Of a stretch of 64,000 nucleotides of DNA, positions 27,563 through 37,209 are shown in pieces. The notes beneath the pieces are model-generated. The model saw nothing but the letters and a program-made list of their open reading frames with translations. It had not been told where the DNA came from and did no database searches. Source of the DNA: Pseudoalteromonas sp. MM1 (GTDB lineage: Bacteria > Pseudomonadota > Gammaproteobacteria > Enterobacterales > Alteromonadaceae); the NCBI RefSeq assembly GCF_030296835.1, contig NZ_AP027922.1, positions 2,480,001 to 2,544,000 of the forward strand. The letters are read 5' to 3'. How positions within the stretch are numbered: the first letter of the stretch is position 1; every line of letters begins with the position of its first letter. The translations under genes and the position numbers were made by a program.

Positions 27563-28591
27563 CTATTGTGTAGGCTCTGTTTTTCCTCGTTTTATAATTT
27601 TACTGGTAATACTTTGCACTGTACCTTTTAACAAGCTGCGTTTGTTTTCAAGCCTTGGTAATGGGCGGCTAAGCTCCATTGCTTTGTAGCCAATACGTGC
27701 TGTAAAAATACCGGCGCTTACACCTTGTGCTGCACGCCCCGAAAGCTTGCCTAAAAGCTCAGCACTAAGTGCTGTTGCTGCTAAATCAGATACAAGCTCA
27801 GTACTGCCTACAAACATCACTTGTTTTATAAGCATACGGTAGAGCTTAATGCGGCTTGCGTAACCAAAACCAATGCCATAAATTTTACCTATTTGCTCAA
27901 TTAACTTAGTGCCGCGCCAAAGCACTGCCATCATATCCACCAGCGCAAGCGGGCTTAGGGCAACGAGCAATGCTGACTCTGTCGCAAAGCGGTTTATAAG
28001 CTTTTTAGCTTGCGTGTCTTGCGTTATAAGTAAGCTATTTGCGTAAAGAGTCATTATTTCTTTATCGCTGTGGTGGCTAGCCACTTGGTTTTTAAACGCT
28101 TCGAAGTTGTCGAGCTGCTGGTGCTTATTTAATTTTTCAAGCCACGGTAATGCACCGCCTACTTGCTCACTATTTAAGAGTCTGTCGGCTTCATGGCGGT
28201 GTAACTGATTACGCTTTAAACTGCGCAGCATTCTATATTCGCGCCAAAGCATGCGGCCAATTAATAACACACCACTTACCACGGCTGTTAAATATACGCC
28301 GCCTAAAATTACCGACTGCTGGAACGCAAACACTAACGAATACGCGAATTCTAGTAGCACTAATACTAAAAAACTTATAGCAAACACCCCTTTAAGTGTT
28401 TGCCATTTAGATTTTTTATATACCGGCTCTAAGTCTATTTCACCTTCAATAAGTTCATCTTCAGGCTCTTCAATAGAGTCACTTTGACCTTGGGTAATTA
28501 TTTTTGCAGGGGCAAGTTTAGGCTCAACCTGCTCATCAGCTTGGGTATTAATACGCCTACCCGCTTGAAATGTTTGCTGTGTGTCGTTCAT
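27563..28591 (-). CDS. ycjF: YcjF-family inner membrane protein (DUF697 / TIGR01620 type)
   Basis: The 342-residue product has an acidic cytoplasmic N-terminus, a pair of hydrophobic helices (about residues 67-112: GVFAISFLVLVLLEFAYSLV and SVILGGVYLTAVVSGVLLIG), and a C-terminal domain with ALSPLALVDMMAVLWRGTKLI, GIGFGYASRIKLYRMLIKQV and QGVSAGIFTARIGYKAMELSRPL, all typical of YcjF. Its start overlaps the ycjX stop as ATGA. YcjF accompanies YcjX in phage-shock regions and the pair is thought to act in envelope stress; its molecular role is not established. Confidence 0.92.
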   Translation of the reverse strand: MNDTQQTFQAGRRINTQADEQVEPKLAPAKIITQGQSDSIEEPEDELIEGEIDLEPVYKKSKWQTLKGVFAISFLVLVLLEFAYSLVFAFQQSVILGGVYLTAVVSGVLLIGRMLWREYRMLRSLKRNQLHRHEADRLLNSEQVGGALPWLEKLNKHQQLDNFEAFKNQVASHHSDKEIMTLYANSLLITQDTQAKKLINRFATESALLVALSPLALVDMMAVLWRGTKLIEQIGKIYGIGFGYASRIKLYRMLIKQVMFVGSTELVSDLAATALSAELLGKLSGRAAQGVSAGIFTARIGYKAMELSRPLPRLENKRSLLKGTVQSITSKIIKRGKTEPTQ

Positions 28592-30012
28592 GATAATTTG
28601 TCTCCTAGCAGGTACTGCATCACATGATCAAGGCGAATATGCTTAAGTTGTTTGTCGGGGTTTGGCATAGGTGCAAACGATAAAAACTCAAAGCCCTGCG
28701 CTGGCCACTCATTTTTATTAAGCATGCGCTTAGGTGGCTGTGGCGGTAAGTAAGTTAGCCAGTCTTGCTCGTTAAGTGGTTTGCCATAAATGCAATCTAG
28801 CGTTTGCCCTTTGTCAGCAACTTGGCGCGGTTGCGTTGCAGCAATTGACGACATTGCCATGGTTTCTATTTGTACACCGTCAAATTTTAGATGATTGCTT
28901 TGCTCATGCACGAGTGAATCAAGTAGTAGTGCTAAGTCTTTATGATGCTTGGCACTTATATGATCTGACTTATTGGCAGCAAACAGTATTTTATCGATAT
29001 TAGGTTTAAATAAGCGCTTAAAAAAGCCCGACTCGCCGTAATTAAAATGTGCAAGTAACTGGTTTATTACACTACTTTGCTCTTGAAGTGTTTCGTGGCC
29101 TTCGTTTAAAGCGCTCAGTACATCTACCAACACAATTTGGCGGTCAAAGTGTTTAAAGTGCTCATTATAAAATGGTTTAACCACCTCTTTTACATAGGCG
29201 TTAAAGCGCTTAATTAAATGCGCTAAGTTAGAGCCTGGCACTATCTCATCGCTTTTTATATGCTGCGCATTAACCGGAAAAAACAACAAAAGGGGTGCAC
29301 CTTGTAGGTCGCCAGGCATTAGCATACGTCCAGGTTGTAACATGGCAAGCTTGGTGTCTTTTTTAAGGCCCACCAACATACTTTGATAAAGTGTAGCAAT
29401 ATGTGCAAGCAAGCCTTCATCTACGGGGGCATTTAAATCAAGCTGTTCAAGCGCGTTTAAAAATTCAGTAGAGGTGCCCACACGCGGGTGCTGTAATAAA
29501 AGCGGGAATTGTTGCTCGCACCACTGGCTATAGCTTTGCTCAAGCATAGGTAAATCAAGTAGCCATTCGCCTGGGTAGTCAATAATGTCTAGATACAATG
29601 TAGATTGCGGTGAAAAATGCCCACGTAACCCTGATGCGCTTTGGTATTTAATCGCTAAACGCAGGGTATTAATGCGCTCGGTTGATGCAGGCCATGTAGG
29701 CACCCCATCAGCTGGGAGCAAGGCATTAAGCGCTCGCGAGTAGTCAAAGGTAGGGACTTTTAACGCCTCTTGCGGCACCACTTTAGTGGCTATATGGCGG
29801 TGCTCTCGCATTACATCAAAAAACGGTAAGTTTTTGTCATCACTTTGTGTTGTAAGGTGTTTAACCAGTGCAGTAATAAACGCGGTTTTACCACTACCAC
29901 TTAGGCCGGTTACGGCCAATTTAACGTGTTGATCTAAACTGCGATGAAGGGCTTTTTGGGCTGAACCTTTAATACTTTTAAAGGTTTTTTTGGCAAATGA
30001 AGTGCTACTCAT
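28588..30012 (-). CDS. ycjX: YcjX-family GTP-binding protein (DUF463)
   Basis: The 474-residue protein has Walker A GLSGSGKTAF near residue 40, YLDIIDYPGEWLLDLPML as the switch region, and LFAANKSDHIS as the nucleotide-specificity motif, consistent with the P-loop DUF463 family. In E. coli ycjX-ycjF belong to the phage-shock regulon. Here they follow pspABC directly on the same strand with a 57-base gap, so they are probably read from the same sigma-54 promoter. Confidence 0.93.
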   Translation of the reverse strand: MSSTSFAKKTFKSIKGSAQKALHRSLDQHVKLAVTGLSGSGKTAFITALVKHLTTQSDDKNLPFFDVMREHRHIATKVVPQEALKVPTFDYSRALNALLPADGVPTWPASTERINTLRLAIKYQSASGLRGHFSPQSTLYLDIIDYPGEWLLDLPMLEQSYSQWCEQQFPLLLQHPRVGTSTEFLNALEQLDLNAPVDEGLLAHIATLYQSMLVGLKKDTKLAMLQPGRMLMPGDLQGAPLLLFFPVNAQHIKSDEIVPGSNLAHLIKRFNAYVKEVVKPFYNEHFKHFDRQIVLVDVLSALNEGHETLQEQSSVINQLLAHFNYGESGFFKRLFKPNIDKILFAANKSDHISAKHHKDLALLLDSLVHEQSNHLKFDGVQIETMAMSSIAATQPRQVADKGQTLDCIYGKPLNEQDWLTYLPPQPPKRMLNKNEWPAQGFEFLSFAPMPNPDKQLKHIRLDHVMQYLLGDKLS

Positions 30013-30069
30013 AATGGGCTAGCACTTCATTGATGCTGTTAATCACCGAACAAAGTGCTATTAAATCCT

Positions 30070-30471
30070 TTAAAGTTTGTTGATTTCACGGCTAACCGTA
30101 AACTCGCTTGAAGTAACATGGCGCTCCATATCTTGAAGGCGCGTGTCTATTCGCGTTAAACGCTCTTTTAAGTCTTGCAATGCGCGGCGCGGTGGCTCGC
30201 CTTTTTGCCAAACTTTAAATTTAACTTCTAGCGGATCATCAGTTTTAGTTGAGCTACTAGTATGCATAGTAGTGGGGTCTTTTTTATCTAAAATAAACCA
30301 CGCTGCAATATACGCTACCACAAATAATGGGCCACCCGTTAGCAGTACCGCACTAACAAAAATAATGCGAACTAACCATAACTCCATATTAAAGTAGTCA
30401 CTTAATCCCGCACATACACCGGCTATTTTACCGCGCTGTGGGTCTCTTAATAATTCGCGTTTGGCACTCAT
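30070..30471 (-). CDS. pspC: Phage shock protein C
   Basis: PspC is an inner-membrane sensor that binds PspA under membrane stress, releasing PspF. The product has the PspC domain RDPQRGKIAGVCAGLSDYFN, a hydrophobic stretch (IIFVSAVLLTGGPLFVVAYI), and a C-terminal amphipathic region that should be the PspA-binding part. ATG 30471 overlaps the pspB stop as ATGA, giving 133 residues; a start at 30486 would lie inside pspB. Confidence 0.95.
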   Translation of the reverse strand: MSAKRELLRDPQRGKIAGVCAGLSDYFNMELWLVRIIFVSAVLLTGGPLFVVAYIAAWFILDKKDPTTMHTSSSTKTDDPLEVKFKVWQKGEPPRRALQDLKERLTRIDTRLQDMERHVTSSEFTVSREINKL

Positions 30472-30701
30472 ACTTTGCGTCTCCATTGTGGTGACTCTTG
30501 ATCAAGCAATGCTTCAAGGGTTTCTACTCTATCAGCCATTTTTTCGGCTTTGTGGGCAAGTTCCAATAACTGACGATGTTCATGCTCACTTAACCCTTGG
30601 CTCACTTGTTTTTTGCTACGGTAGTGTAAAATTAACCACAGTGGCGCAACAAAAATCATGAACAAGATAAAAGGTGCAATTAGTATCTCTGGATCAAACA
30701 T
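30468..30701 (-). CDS. pspB: Phage shock protein B
   Basis: The 77-residue product has one N-terminal membrane helix (ILIAPFILFMIFVAPLWLIL) followed by HYRSKKQVSQGLS and a coiled coil (HRQLLELAHKAEKMADRVETLEALL), the standard PspB layout. With PspC it senses inner-membrane damage. It lies 67 bases after pspA and overlaps pspC by four bases. Confidence 0.95.
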   Translation of the reverse strand: MFDPEILIAPFILFMIFVAPLWLILHYRSKKQVSQGLSEHEHRQLLELAHKAEKMADRVETLEALLDQESPQWRRKV

Positions 30702-30768
30702 AATCCTCTCCTGACAATCCGTATTCGATGTTTTAAGCAGTGGGGCACTTTAAGTGCCCCTTTATAAG

Positions 30769-31428
30769 TTATTTATCAGCTAGCTTCTTTTTAAGTTCAG
30801 CAAGCTCATCATCTATCTTTTCATTTTTTTGCAAGTCGGCAATTTCATCTGCAAGCGACTTTTTACCTAAATCGTAAGACTCTATTTGAGATTCTAGTCC
30901 ATCAATTTTAGTTTCGTAGCGCTCAAAGCGATTAAGTGCGTCTTCAACTTTAGAGCTATCAAGTGCTTTTTTCACTTCAAGGCGCGACTCAGCCGAACGT
31001 TGACGTAAAATAATGGCCTTTTGACGTGCTTTAGCATCAGCTAGCTTTTCTTGTAGTGTAGTGACTTCTTGCTGAAGTTTCTCAATGTGAGACTCTACAT
31101 GCTCAAGCTCAGACTCTACTGCTGCGACTGCTTCTGCTGATTTTTGCTTTTCAAGCAACGCTGAACGCGCTAAATCGTCGCGATCTTTACTTAGTGCAAG
31201 CTCAGCTTTATCTTGCCAATCGCTCACTTGTGCTTTTAGTGTATCTACACGACGTACTAATTCTTTTTTCTCAGCCAGTGTTTTAGCTGACGTAGAGCGT
31301 ACCTCTACCAATGTGTCTTCCATCTCTTGGATAATAAGACGAACCATTTTTTCTGGGTCTTCTGCTTTATCTAAAATGGCATTGATATTAGAATTAACAA
31401 TGTCTGCAAAACGTGAAAAAATTCCCAT
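30769..31428 (-). CDS. pspA: Phage shock protein A (IM30/ESCRT-III-like)
   Basis: PspA coats and stabilises damaged inner membrane and, in the resting state, holds the activator PspF. The 219-residue product begins MGIFSRFADIVNSNINAIL, the membrane-binding amphipathic helix, continues DKAEDPEKMVRLIIQEMED, and is coiled coil to the end. It is the first gene of pspABC-ycjXF. The sigma-54 promoter about 50 bases upstream explains its control by PspF. Confidence 0.97.
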   Translation of the reverse strand: MGIFSRFADIVNSNINAILDKAEDPEKMVRLIIQEMEDTLVEVRSTSAKTLAEKKELVRRVDTLKAQVSDWQDKAELALSKDRDDLARSALLEKQKSAEAVAAVESELEHVESHIEKLQQEVTTLQEKLADAKARQKAIILRQRSAESRLEVKKALDSSKVEDALNRFERYETKIDGLESQIESYDLGKKSLADEIADLQKNEKIDDELAELKKKLADK

Positions 31429-31475
31429 AACATTTACCTCTGTAATATAAACTTAGTTGGTCTGCTGTAACTAGT

Positions 31476-31492
31476 ATCAATATGCTTGCCAA
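31476..31492 (-). promoter_or_regulatory. Sigma-54 promoter of pspA
   Basis: The - strand reads TTGGCAAGCATATTGAT, with a -24 TGGCA element and a -12 TTG in the spacing used by sigma-54 holoenzyme and closely resembling the E. coli pspA promoter. PspF, encoded divergently, is the expected activator and would bind in the 31500-31600 interval. Confidence 0.85.
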
Positions 31493-31614
31493 CTTTTTAA
31501 AATCTAAAATACACTTTATTTTCATTAAGTTAAACTAAATATACAAATTCCTTTAGTTATCCCTGATTATGAAATACACTAACTGTTAGCAAAAATGACC
31601 AAGAGTTAGGAAAA

Positions 31615-32679
31615 ATGAGCCAATATCGCCAACAGGATAATTTACTCGGCCAATCTGATAGCTTTTTAGCTGTACTTGATCAGGTATCGCAGTTAGCTAA
31701 TTTAGATAAGCCAGTGCTTATTATTGGTGAGCGAGGAACTGGTAAAGAGCTTATAGCCGCCCGTTTGCACTTTTTATCAAAACGTTGGGATCAAAACTAC
31801 GTAAAGCTTAACTGTGCAGCCCTTAACGAAAACCTCCTCGAAAGCGAATTATTTGGTCATGAAAGCGGTGCTTTTACCGGAGCAAGTAAACGCCACGAAG
31901 GTCGCTTTGAACGCGCTAACAGCGGTACCCTATTTTTAGATGAGCTGGCTAATACATCAGCCATGGTACAAGAAAAGCTTCTGCGTGTTATAGAGTACGG
32001 AGAATTTGAGCGTGTGGGCGGTAAACACACCGTAAAGGTAGATACGCGATTAGTGTGTGCAACCAACGAAGATTTACCCCACCTTGCTGAGCAAGGAGAA
32101 TTTAGAAGTGACTTACTTGACCGCTTAGCCTTTGATGTAATTACCCTGCCACCACTGCGAGAGCGTCAAGACGATATTATGCTACTCGCTGAGCAATTTG
32201 CGATGAATATGGCACGCGATTTAGAGTGGGAATTGTTTAGCGGTTTTACCCGCAGCGCTACCGACGCCCTGCTAAATTACGACTGGCCAGGTAATATACG
32301 CGAACTTAAAAATGTAGTTGAGCGGAGTTTGTATCGCCATGGTAATGAACATATTCCCGTTCACCAGATTATTTTAGACCCATTTGAAAGCCGCTTTAGA
32401 CCCAAAGCACGTATTAAAGCCCCAATTGCCACACCGCTTGCCCCAGCTGAGCCTACACCACTAGCCGCACCTGTTAGCGAGCTTAGTAACGAGCTTAGCG
32501 CCCCAATTGAGTTTCCGTGTAGCTTAAAAGAGCGCTCTAACGAATTTGAAATAAATATGATTAATAAAGCCCTTGAGCATAGCCAATTTAATCAAAAGAA
32601 AACTGCAGAAGTACTCGGTTTAACGTATCATCAATTACGTGGTTATCTTAAAAAATACAATTTATTAGAAGATAAATAG
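31615..32679 (+). CDS. pspF: Psp operon transcriptional activator PspF
   Basis: PspF is a sigma-54 enhancer-binding AAA+ protein. The 354-residue product lacks an N-terminal receiver domain, as PspF does. It has Walker A GERGTGKE, the sigma-54-contacting loop ESGAFTGA, Walker B GTLFLDEL and a C-terminal Fis-type helix-turn-helix (NQKKTAEVLGLTYHQLRGYL). It is divergent from pspA and followed after nine bases by sapA, the same neighbourhood as in E. coli. Confidence 0.95.
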   Translation: MSQYRQQDNLLGQSDSFLAVLDQVSQLANLDKPVLIIGERGTGKELIAARLHFLSKRWDQNYVKLNCAALNENLLESELFGHESGAFTGASKRHEGRFERANSGTLFLDELANTSAMVQEKLLRVIEYGEFERVGGKHTVKVDTRLVCATNEDLPHLAEQGEFRSDLLDRLAFDVITLPPLRERQDDIMLLAEQFAMNMARDLEWELFSGFTRSATDALLNYDWPGNIRELKNVVERSLYRHGNEHIPVHQIILDPFESRFRPKARIKAPIATPLAPAEPTPLAAPVSELSNELSAPIEFPCSLKERSNEFEINMINKALEHSQFNQKKTAEVLGLTYHQLRGYLKKYNLLEDK

Positions 32680-32688
32680 TTAGAGGTT

Positions 32689-34302
32689 ATGCGAGTGCAT
32701 AAAATACTACTTGTTTTACTAGCCAGCACCTTAACCGGCTGCTTTGATAGTAAAGAAGAAATAATAGAAGAAAAAAACCAAGGCCTCGTTTATTGCGCCG
32801 AAGCGAACCCTGTGTCGTTTAATCCGCAAGTAACAACCACCGGCTCAACTATTGATATTATTGCTAATCAGTTATTTGACCGTTTAATTAGTATTGACCC
32901 TGTTACTGCAGATTTTAAAAGTGAGCTGGCAACCGATTGGAAAATTAGCAACGATGGAAAGTCGGTCACCTTTACACTGCGTAAAGGCGTAAAATTTCAT
33001 TCTACCTCTTACTTTACCCCTACTCGCGATTTTAACGCTGATGATGTTATTTTTACCTTTAGCCGATTATTTGACGTATACAATCCGTATCATTTTGTAG
33101 GCGATGCAAACTACCCGTATTTTCAAAGTGTGGGGCTCGATCAGCTTATTCGTAAAATTGTCCGCGTGTCTGACTATCAGGTGCGCTTTGAACTATTTCA
33201 TCCAGAGAGCAGTTTTTTAACCAACATGGCCACCGACTTTGCTGTAGTACTGTCGCAAGAATACGCCATGCAATTAAAAGCGCGAGATCAAACTAATTTA
33301 TTTGACCAGTACCCTATTGGCACAGGCCCCTACATTTACAAAGAGTACCGACGCGATCACTTAGTGCGCTTTTACCGCAATCCCCTTTATTGGAAGCACG
33401 ATGTTGCCCTTGAACAGTTGGTTTACGACATTACGACAAACGGCACTACACGTATTGCAAAAATGCTGACTAAAGAGTGCGATGTAACCGCGCACCCAAG
33501 TAGCGCACAGCTAAGTATTTTAGCGCAACGAGACGATATAAACGTTGAAAAAGAAACCAATTTAAATATTGGTTATTGGGCTTTTAATACAGAGCGTGCC
33601 CCATTTGACGACATAAGAGTACGCAGAGCCCTCGCGCATGCAATTGATATAGACAAAATAATGCAAGCCGTTTATTACGGTAATGGGATACGCGCGCAAT
33701 CTATTTTACCGCCAACCTCGTGGGGCTTTGAACCACAAGAAAATATGCCTGTTTTTGACCCAGAACTGGCTAAAAAGCTGCTCATAGAAGCGGGATTACC
33801 TAATGGCTTTGATATGACCATTTGGGCCATGCCGGTGAGTCGAATTTATAACCCTAATGCACGTAAAATGGCAGAGCTGATGCAAAGCGATTTACGCAAA
33901 ATTGGGGTTAACGTAAGTATTGTAGAGTACGAGTGGAATACTTTTATTCAGCGTATAGGTGAACACCGCCACGATAGTGTATTACTTGGATGGGCTGCCG
34001 ATACCCCCGACCCAGATAACTTTTTTAGCCCACTACTAAGCTGTACTGCCACGTTTAGCGGTAAAAACCCAGCAAATTGGTGTAACCCACAGTTTGACTT
34101 ATTGCTTACCCAAGCACTCGACACCACCGATTTAAGCCTGCGCAAACAGTATTATGATCAGGTTCAAGCGCTGATTGTAGAGCAGCTCCCTTTAGTACCG
34201 ATTGCTCATGGCATGCGTTTTCAAGCAAATAGTGCCGATGTAGAAGGGATAACCCTTGGCCCATTTGGGGCTATTTCACTCGCAAATGCGAGGAAGAAAT
34301 AA
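32689..34302 (+). CDS. sapA: Peptide ABC transporter substrate-binding lipoprotein SapA
   Basis: The 537-residue product has a lipoprotein signal with lipobox LTGC (Cys about residue 18) and the periplasmic oligopeptide-binding fold (SBP family 5), e.g. YCAEANPVSFNPQ, then LATDWKISNDGKSVTFTLRK. It lies first in a five-gene set with two permeases and two ATPases, next to pspF, which matches sapABCDF of enterobacteria. Sap has been linked to antimicrobial peptide resistance and to putrescine export in E. coli; the substrate here is not known. The stop overlaps the sapB start (TAATG). Confidence 0.9.
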   Translation: MRVHKILLVLLASTLTGCFDSKEEIIEEKNQGLVYCAEANPVSFNPQVTTTGSTIDIIANQLFDRLISIDPVTADFKSELATDWKISNDGKSVTFTLRKGVKFHSTSYFTPTRDFNADDVIFTFSRLFDVYNPYHFVGDANYPYFQSVGLDQLIRKIVRVSDYQVRFELFHPESSFLTNMATDFAVVLSQEYAMQLKARDQTNLFDQYPIGTGPYIYKEYRRDHLVRFYRNPLYWKHDVALEQLVYDITTNGTTRIAKMLTKECDVTAHPSSAQLSILAQRDDINVEKETNLNIGYWAFNTERAPFDDIRVRRALAHAIDIDKIMQAVYYGNGIRAQSILPPTSWGFEPQENMPVFDPELAKKLLIEAGLPNGFDMTIWAMPVSRIYNPNARKMAELMQSDLRKIGVNVSIVEYEWNTFIQRIGEHRHDSVLLGWAADTPDPDNFFSPLLSCTATFSGKNPANWCNPQFDLLLTQALDTTDLSLRKQYYDQVQALIVEQLPLVPIAHGMRFQANSADVEGITLGPFGAISLANARKK

Positions 34303-35336
34303 TGATACTTGATTATATATTACGCCGCCTTGGCTTATTTTTATTCATGATTTTAATGCTGAGCATTTTTACCTTTTCGCTTAGCTATTTGTTTCCAGGC
34401 GATCCGCTTAGTAACCTAAGTGGTATCCCTAGCGGTAATTTTTCTCAGCACAGTGAGCTTGAAGAAAAATACATGTATGACAGCAATTACGTTATGCAAT
34501 ATTTGGCGTTTTTAGGACGTATATTCCAAGGTGATTGGGGGTTATCGTTTGCCTCAGGAGACAACGTTTTTCAACACATTTTAGATTTAATTCCAGCAAC
34601 TTTAGAATTGTGTGTTTATGCACTTATTGTATCGGTTGTGGTGGGCGTACCCGCGGGCATTTTGGCCTCAGCGTATACACGCCGTTGGCCAGATAAATTA
34701 ATTAGCTCTACTACCATGATTGGTTACTCTATTCCGGTTTTTTGGTTAGCACTGTTACTTATTATGATTTTTTCGCTCAAGCTGGGTTGGTTTCCTATGT
34801 CGGGCAGAATGGGGTTACTCTTTGAAATACCGCCTAATACCGGGTTTATATTAATTGATATTATGCTCGCAGGCTTCCCGTACAAAGGTGAAGCATTTAT
34901 AGATGCACTGCATCACTTAACACTGCCAACCATAGTACTTGCCATGTTTCCTACCACTGTTTTAGTGCGCTTTACCCGTGACTCTATGCTTAAAGTAATG
35001 GATCAAAGCTTTATCAAAACAGCCAGGGCAAAAGGCCTTAATCGACGCCAATTAATCATGCATCATGCGCTGCGCAATGCGCTATTGCCGGTAATAAAAC
35101 AAATAGGCCTGCAATTTAGTACGCTAATTACACTTGCCATGATAACCGAAGTTATTTTTTCTTGGCCTGGTATTGGCCGTTGGCTAATCGATAGTATTTA
35201 CCAACGAGACTACCCTGCTATTCAAGGCGGTTTAATGGCGGTGTCTATGTTTGTTATTATTGCCACTATTGTTGCTGAGCTTACATATACTTTGTTCGAC
35301 CCAATTTCGCGGAATCAGGCACATGGTAAAGTTTAA
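34302..35336 (+). CDS. sapB: Peptide ABC transporter permease SapB
   Basis: The 344-residue protein has six hydrophobic helices and the binding-protein-dependent transport signature in the last third (SFIKTARAKGLNRRQLIMHH, the EAA loop). The N-terminus MILDYILRRLGLFLFMILML is typical of DppB/OppB-type permeases. A GAGGAAG site lies in the end of sapA. It overlaps sapC by 14 bases. Confidence 0.92.
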   Translation: MILDYILRRLGLFLFMILMLSIFTFSLSYLFPGDPLSNLSGIPSGNFSQHSELEEKYMYDSNYVMQYLAFLGRIFQGDWGLSFASGDNVFQHILDLIPATLELCVYALIVSVVVGVPAGILASAYTRRWPDKLISSTTMIGYSIPVFWLALLLIMIFSLKLGWFPMSGRMGLLFEIPPNTGFILIDIMLAGFPYKGEAFIDALHHLTLPTIVLAMFPTTVLVRFTRDSMLKVMDQSFIKTARAKGLNRRQLIMHHALRNALLPVIKQIGLQFSTLITLAMITEVIFSWPGIGRWLIDSIYQRDYPAIQGGLMAVSMFVIIATIVAELTYTLFDPISRNQAHGKV

Positions 35337-36216
35337 GTTATTTTCTGAAGAGTCGAATAAATCGCCGCTGGCGCGTTTTTGGCGCAAATTTAAAAACAAT
35401 CACCCCGCCTTGGTTGGATTATGGATTTTTATGGCGTTTGCGTTATTGGCCGCCAGTGCACCCTTTTTAGCCCCGTATGGGGTTAACCAACAACATAGCG
35501 ATGCATTACTTATACCGCCATCATGGCGAGAAATGGGCGATGTGCGCTTTATTTTAGGCACCGATGACTTAGGACGCGATGTACTTTCACGCCTAATGAA
35601 CGGCGCCACTTACACGTTTGGTTTATCGGTAGTGGCTGCATTTATTACCACCATCATAGGTGTGCTTGTAGGCACTTTTGCCGGTATTAGTCGCGGCCTT
35701 CGCTCTAGCTTTTTAAATCACTTGCTTGATATCACGCTCTCTATTCCGTCTTTGCTATTGGCGATTATTATTATTGCCGTACTTGGCCCAGGCTTAATGA
35801 ATACAGTGTGGGCTATAATATTGGCGTTATTGCCACAATTTATTCATTCTATTCGTAATTTAATTGTGGATGAGCTAAGTAAAGATTACATTACCGCCTT
35901 TAGGCTTGATGGTGCCTCTAACTGGCATATTTTGTCGCGGGGTATTTTTCCTAATATTTATGAGCACATTGTGGTTATTTTTACCACCGCACTTTCTACT
36001 GCTATTTTAGATATTGCCGCCTTAGGCTTTTTAAAACTTGGTGCACAGCCCCCTACGACGGAATGGGGCGCCATATTAGCTGAGAACTTGGGCCTTATAT
36101 ATTTAGCACCTTGGACCGTTGCACTACCGGGTGTATTATTATTTTTAGCTGTATTGTCTACCAATTTAGTAGGTGATGGCCTACGAAAAGTGCTTAAAGC
36201 ACGTAAGGCTGATTAG
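35323..36216 (+). CDS. sapC: Peptide ABC transporter permease SapC
   Basis: Second inner-membrane permease of the Sap system. ATG 35323 (MVKFKLFSEESNKSPLARFW) gives 297 residues, as in E. coli SapC (296); the longer frame from 35251 would lie inside sapB. The segment FILGTDDLGRDVLSRLMNGA is the DppC/OppC-type N-terminal motif, and DYITAFRLDGASNWHILSRG is the EAA loop. sapD begins on the base after its stop. Confidence 0.92.
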   Translation: MVKFKLFSEESNKSPLARFWRKFKNNHPALVGLWIFMAFALLAASAPFLAPYGVNQQHSDALLIPPSWREMGDVRFILGTDDLGRDVLSRLMNGATYTFGLSVVAAFITTIIGVLVGTFAGISRGLRSSFLNHLLDITLSIPSLLLAIIIIAVLGPGLMNTVWAIILALLPQFIHSIRNLIVDELSKDYITAFRLDGASNWHILSRGIFPNIYEHIVVIFTTALSTAILDIAALGFLKLGAQPPTTEWGAILAENLGLIYLAPWTVALPGVLLFLAVLSTNLVGDGLRKVLKARKAD

Positions 36217-37209
36217 ATGCAATTACTCGACGTTAGAAATTTAACCATAGAGCTACGTACCTCTGAAACGGTTATTCGGGCTGTAGACAGAGTCAGCTTT
36301 AGCTTAAAAGAAGGCGAAGTACATGGCTTGGTGGGCGAATCGGGCTCAGGTAAAAGCTTAATAGCCAAGGCCATCGTTGGGGTACTTAACGAACGCTGGA
36401 ATATAACAGCCGATAGAATGCATTGGCGCGGTGTTGATTTAATGCGTTTAAGCCCAGAGCAACGCAGAAAAACAGTTAGCCAAGATATTGCGATGATTTA
36501 CCAAGATCCTAGCCGATGCCTTGATCCGACCGCAAAAATATTTGATCAAATAGCTGAAACATTGCCTGAAATATCCACTAAGGGCTTTTTTTTAAAGCGC
36601 AATAGAGAGCGTAAAGACCGCGTAAAAGCGCTTATTCATAAAGTGGGGATTAAAAATCACGACGCTGTGCTTGATAGTTACCCACACGAGCTCTCAGAAG
36701 GCGTGTGTCAAAAAGTAATGATTGCCATGGCCATTGCCCGCACCCCTAAACTTCTTATTGCTGATGAACCTACCACAGCGCTTGAGAGCACCACCCGCGC
36801 ACAGGTATTTAGGTTGCTAAAAAGCTTAAATCAATTAAAAAACATGTCTATTTTGATGATCTCTCATGAGCTTGAAGAAATTGCTGACTGGTCGCACGGT
36901 ATTCATGTTTTATATTGTGGGCAAATGGTTGAAGCCGGCCCAACGCAACGTATTTTTCGCCAGCCTCGCCACCCTTACACGCAAGCGTTATTAAAAAGCT
37001 TACCTAATTATGAGCAAGGCTTAGCACACAAAGAACCCTTTTATGCACTTAAAGGCACTATCCCAACTTTGCAACATTTACCTATAGGTTGCCGATTAGG
37101 CCCACGCTGCCCACAAGCACAAAAAGAATGTGTTATTACCCCTGCGCTTACAAAGCACCATGGGCACAGTTATGCGTGTCATTTTCCGCTTGTTAAGGAG
37201 ATGAAGTAA
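36217..37209 (+). CDS. sapD: Peptide ABC transporter ATPase SapD
   Basis: The 330-residue OppD-type ATPase has Walker A GESGSGKS and Walker B LLIADEPTTALE. The signature is ELSEGVCQKVMIA, where E. coli SapD has a very similar ELTEG form; neither keeps LSGGQ. The C-terminal region GCRLGPRCPQAQKECVITP matches the oligopeptide-transporter C-terminal domain, including cysteines that can bind an iron-sulfur cluster in OppD-like proteins. It overlaps sapF by one base (TAATG). Confidence 0.93.
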   Translation: MQLLDVRNLTIELRTSETVIRAVDRVSFSLKEGEVHGLVGESGSGKSLIAKAIVGVLNERWNITADRMHWRGVDLMRLSPEQRRKTVSQDIAMIYQDPSRCLDPTAKIFDQIAETLPEISTKGFFLKRNRERKDRVKALIHKVGIKNHDAVLDSYPHELSEGVCQKVMIAMAIARTPKLLIADEPTTALESTTRAQVFRLLKSLNQLKNMSILMISHELEEIADWSHGIHVLYCGQMVEAGPTQRIFRQPRHPYTQALLKSLPNYEQGLAHKEPFYALKGTIPTLQHLPIGCRLGPRCPQAQKECVITPALTKHHGHSYACHFPLVKEMK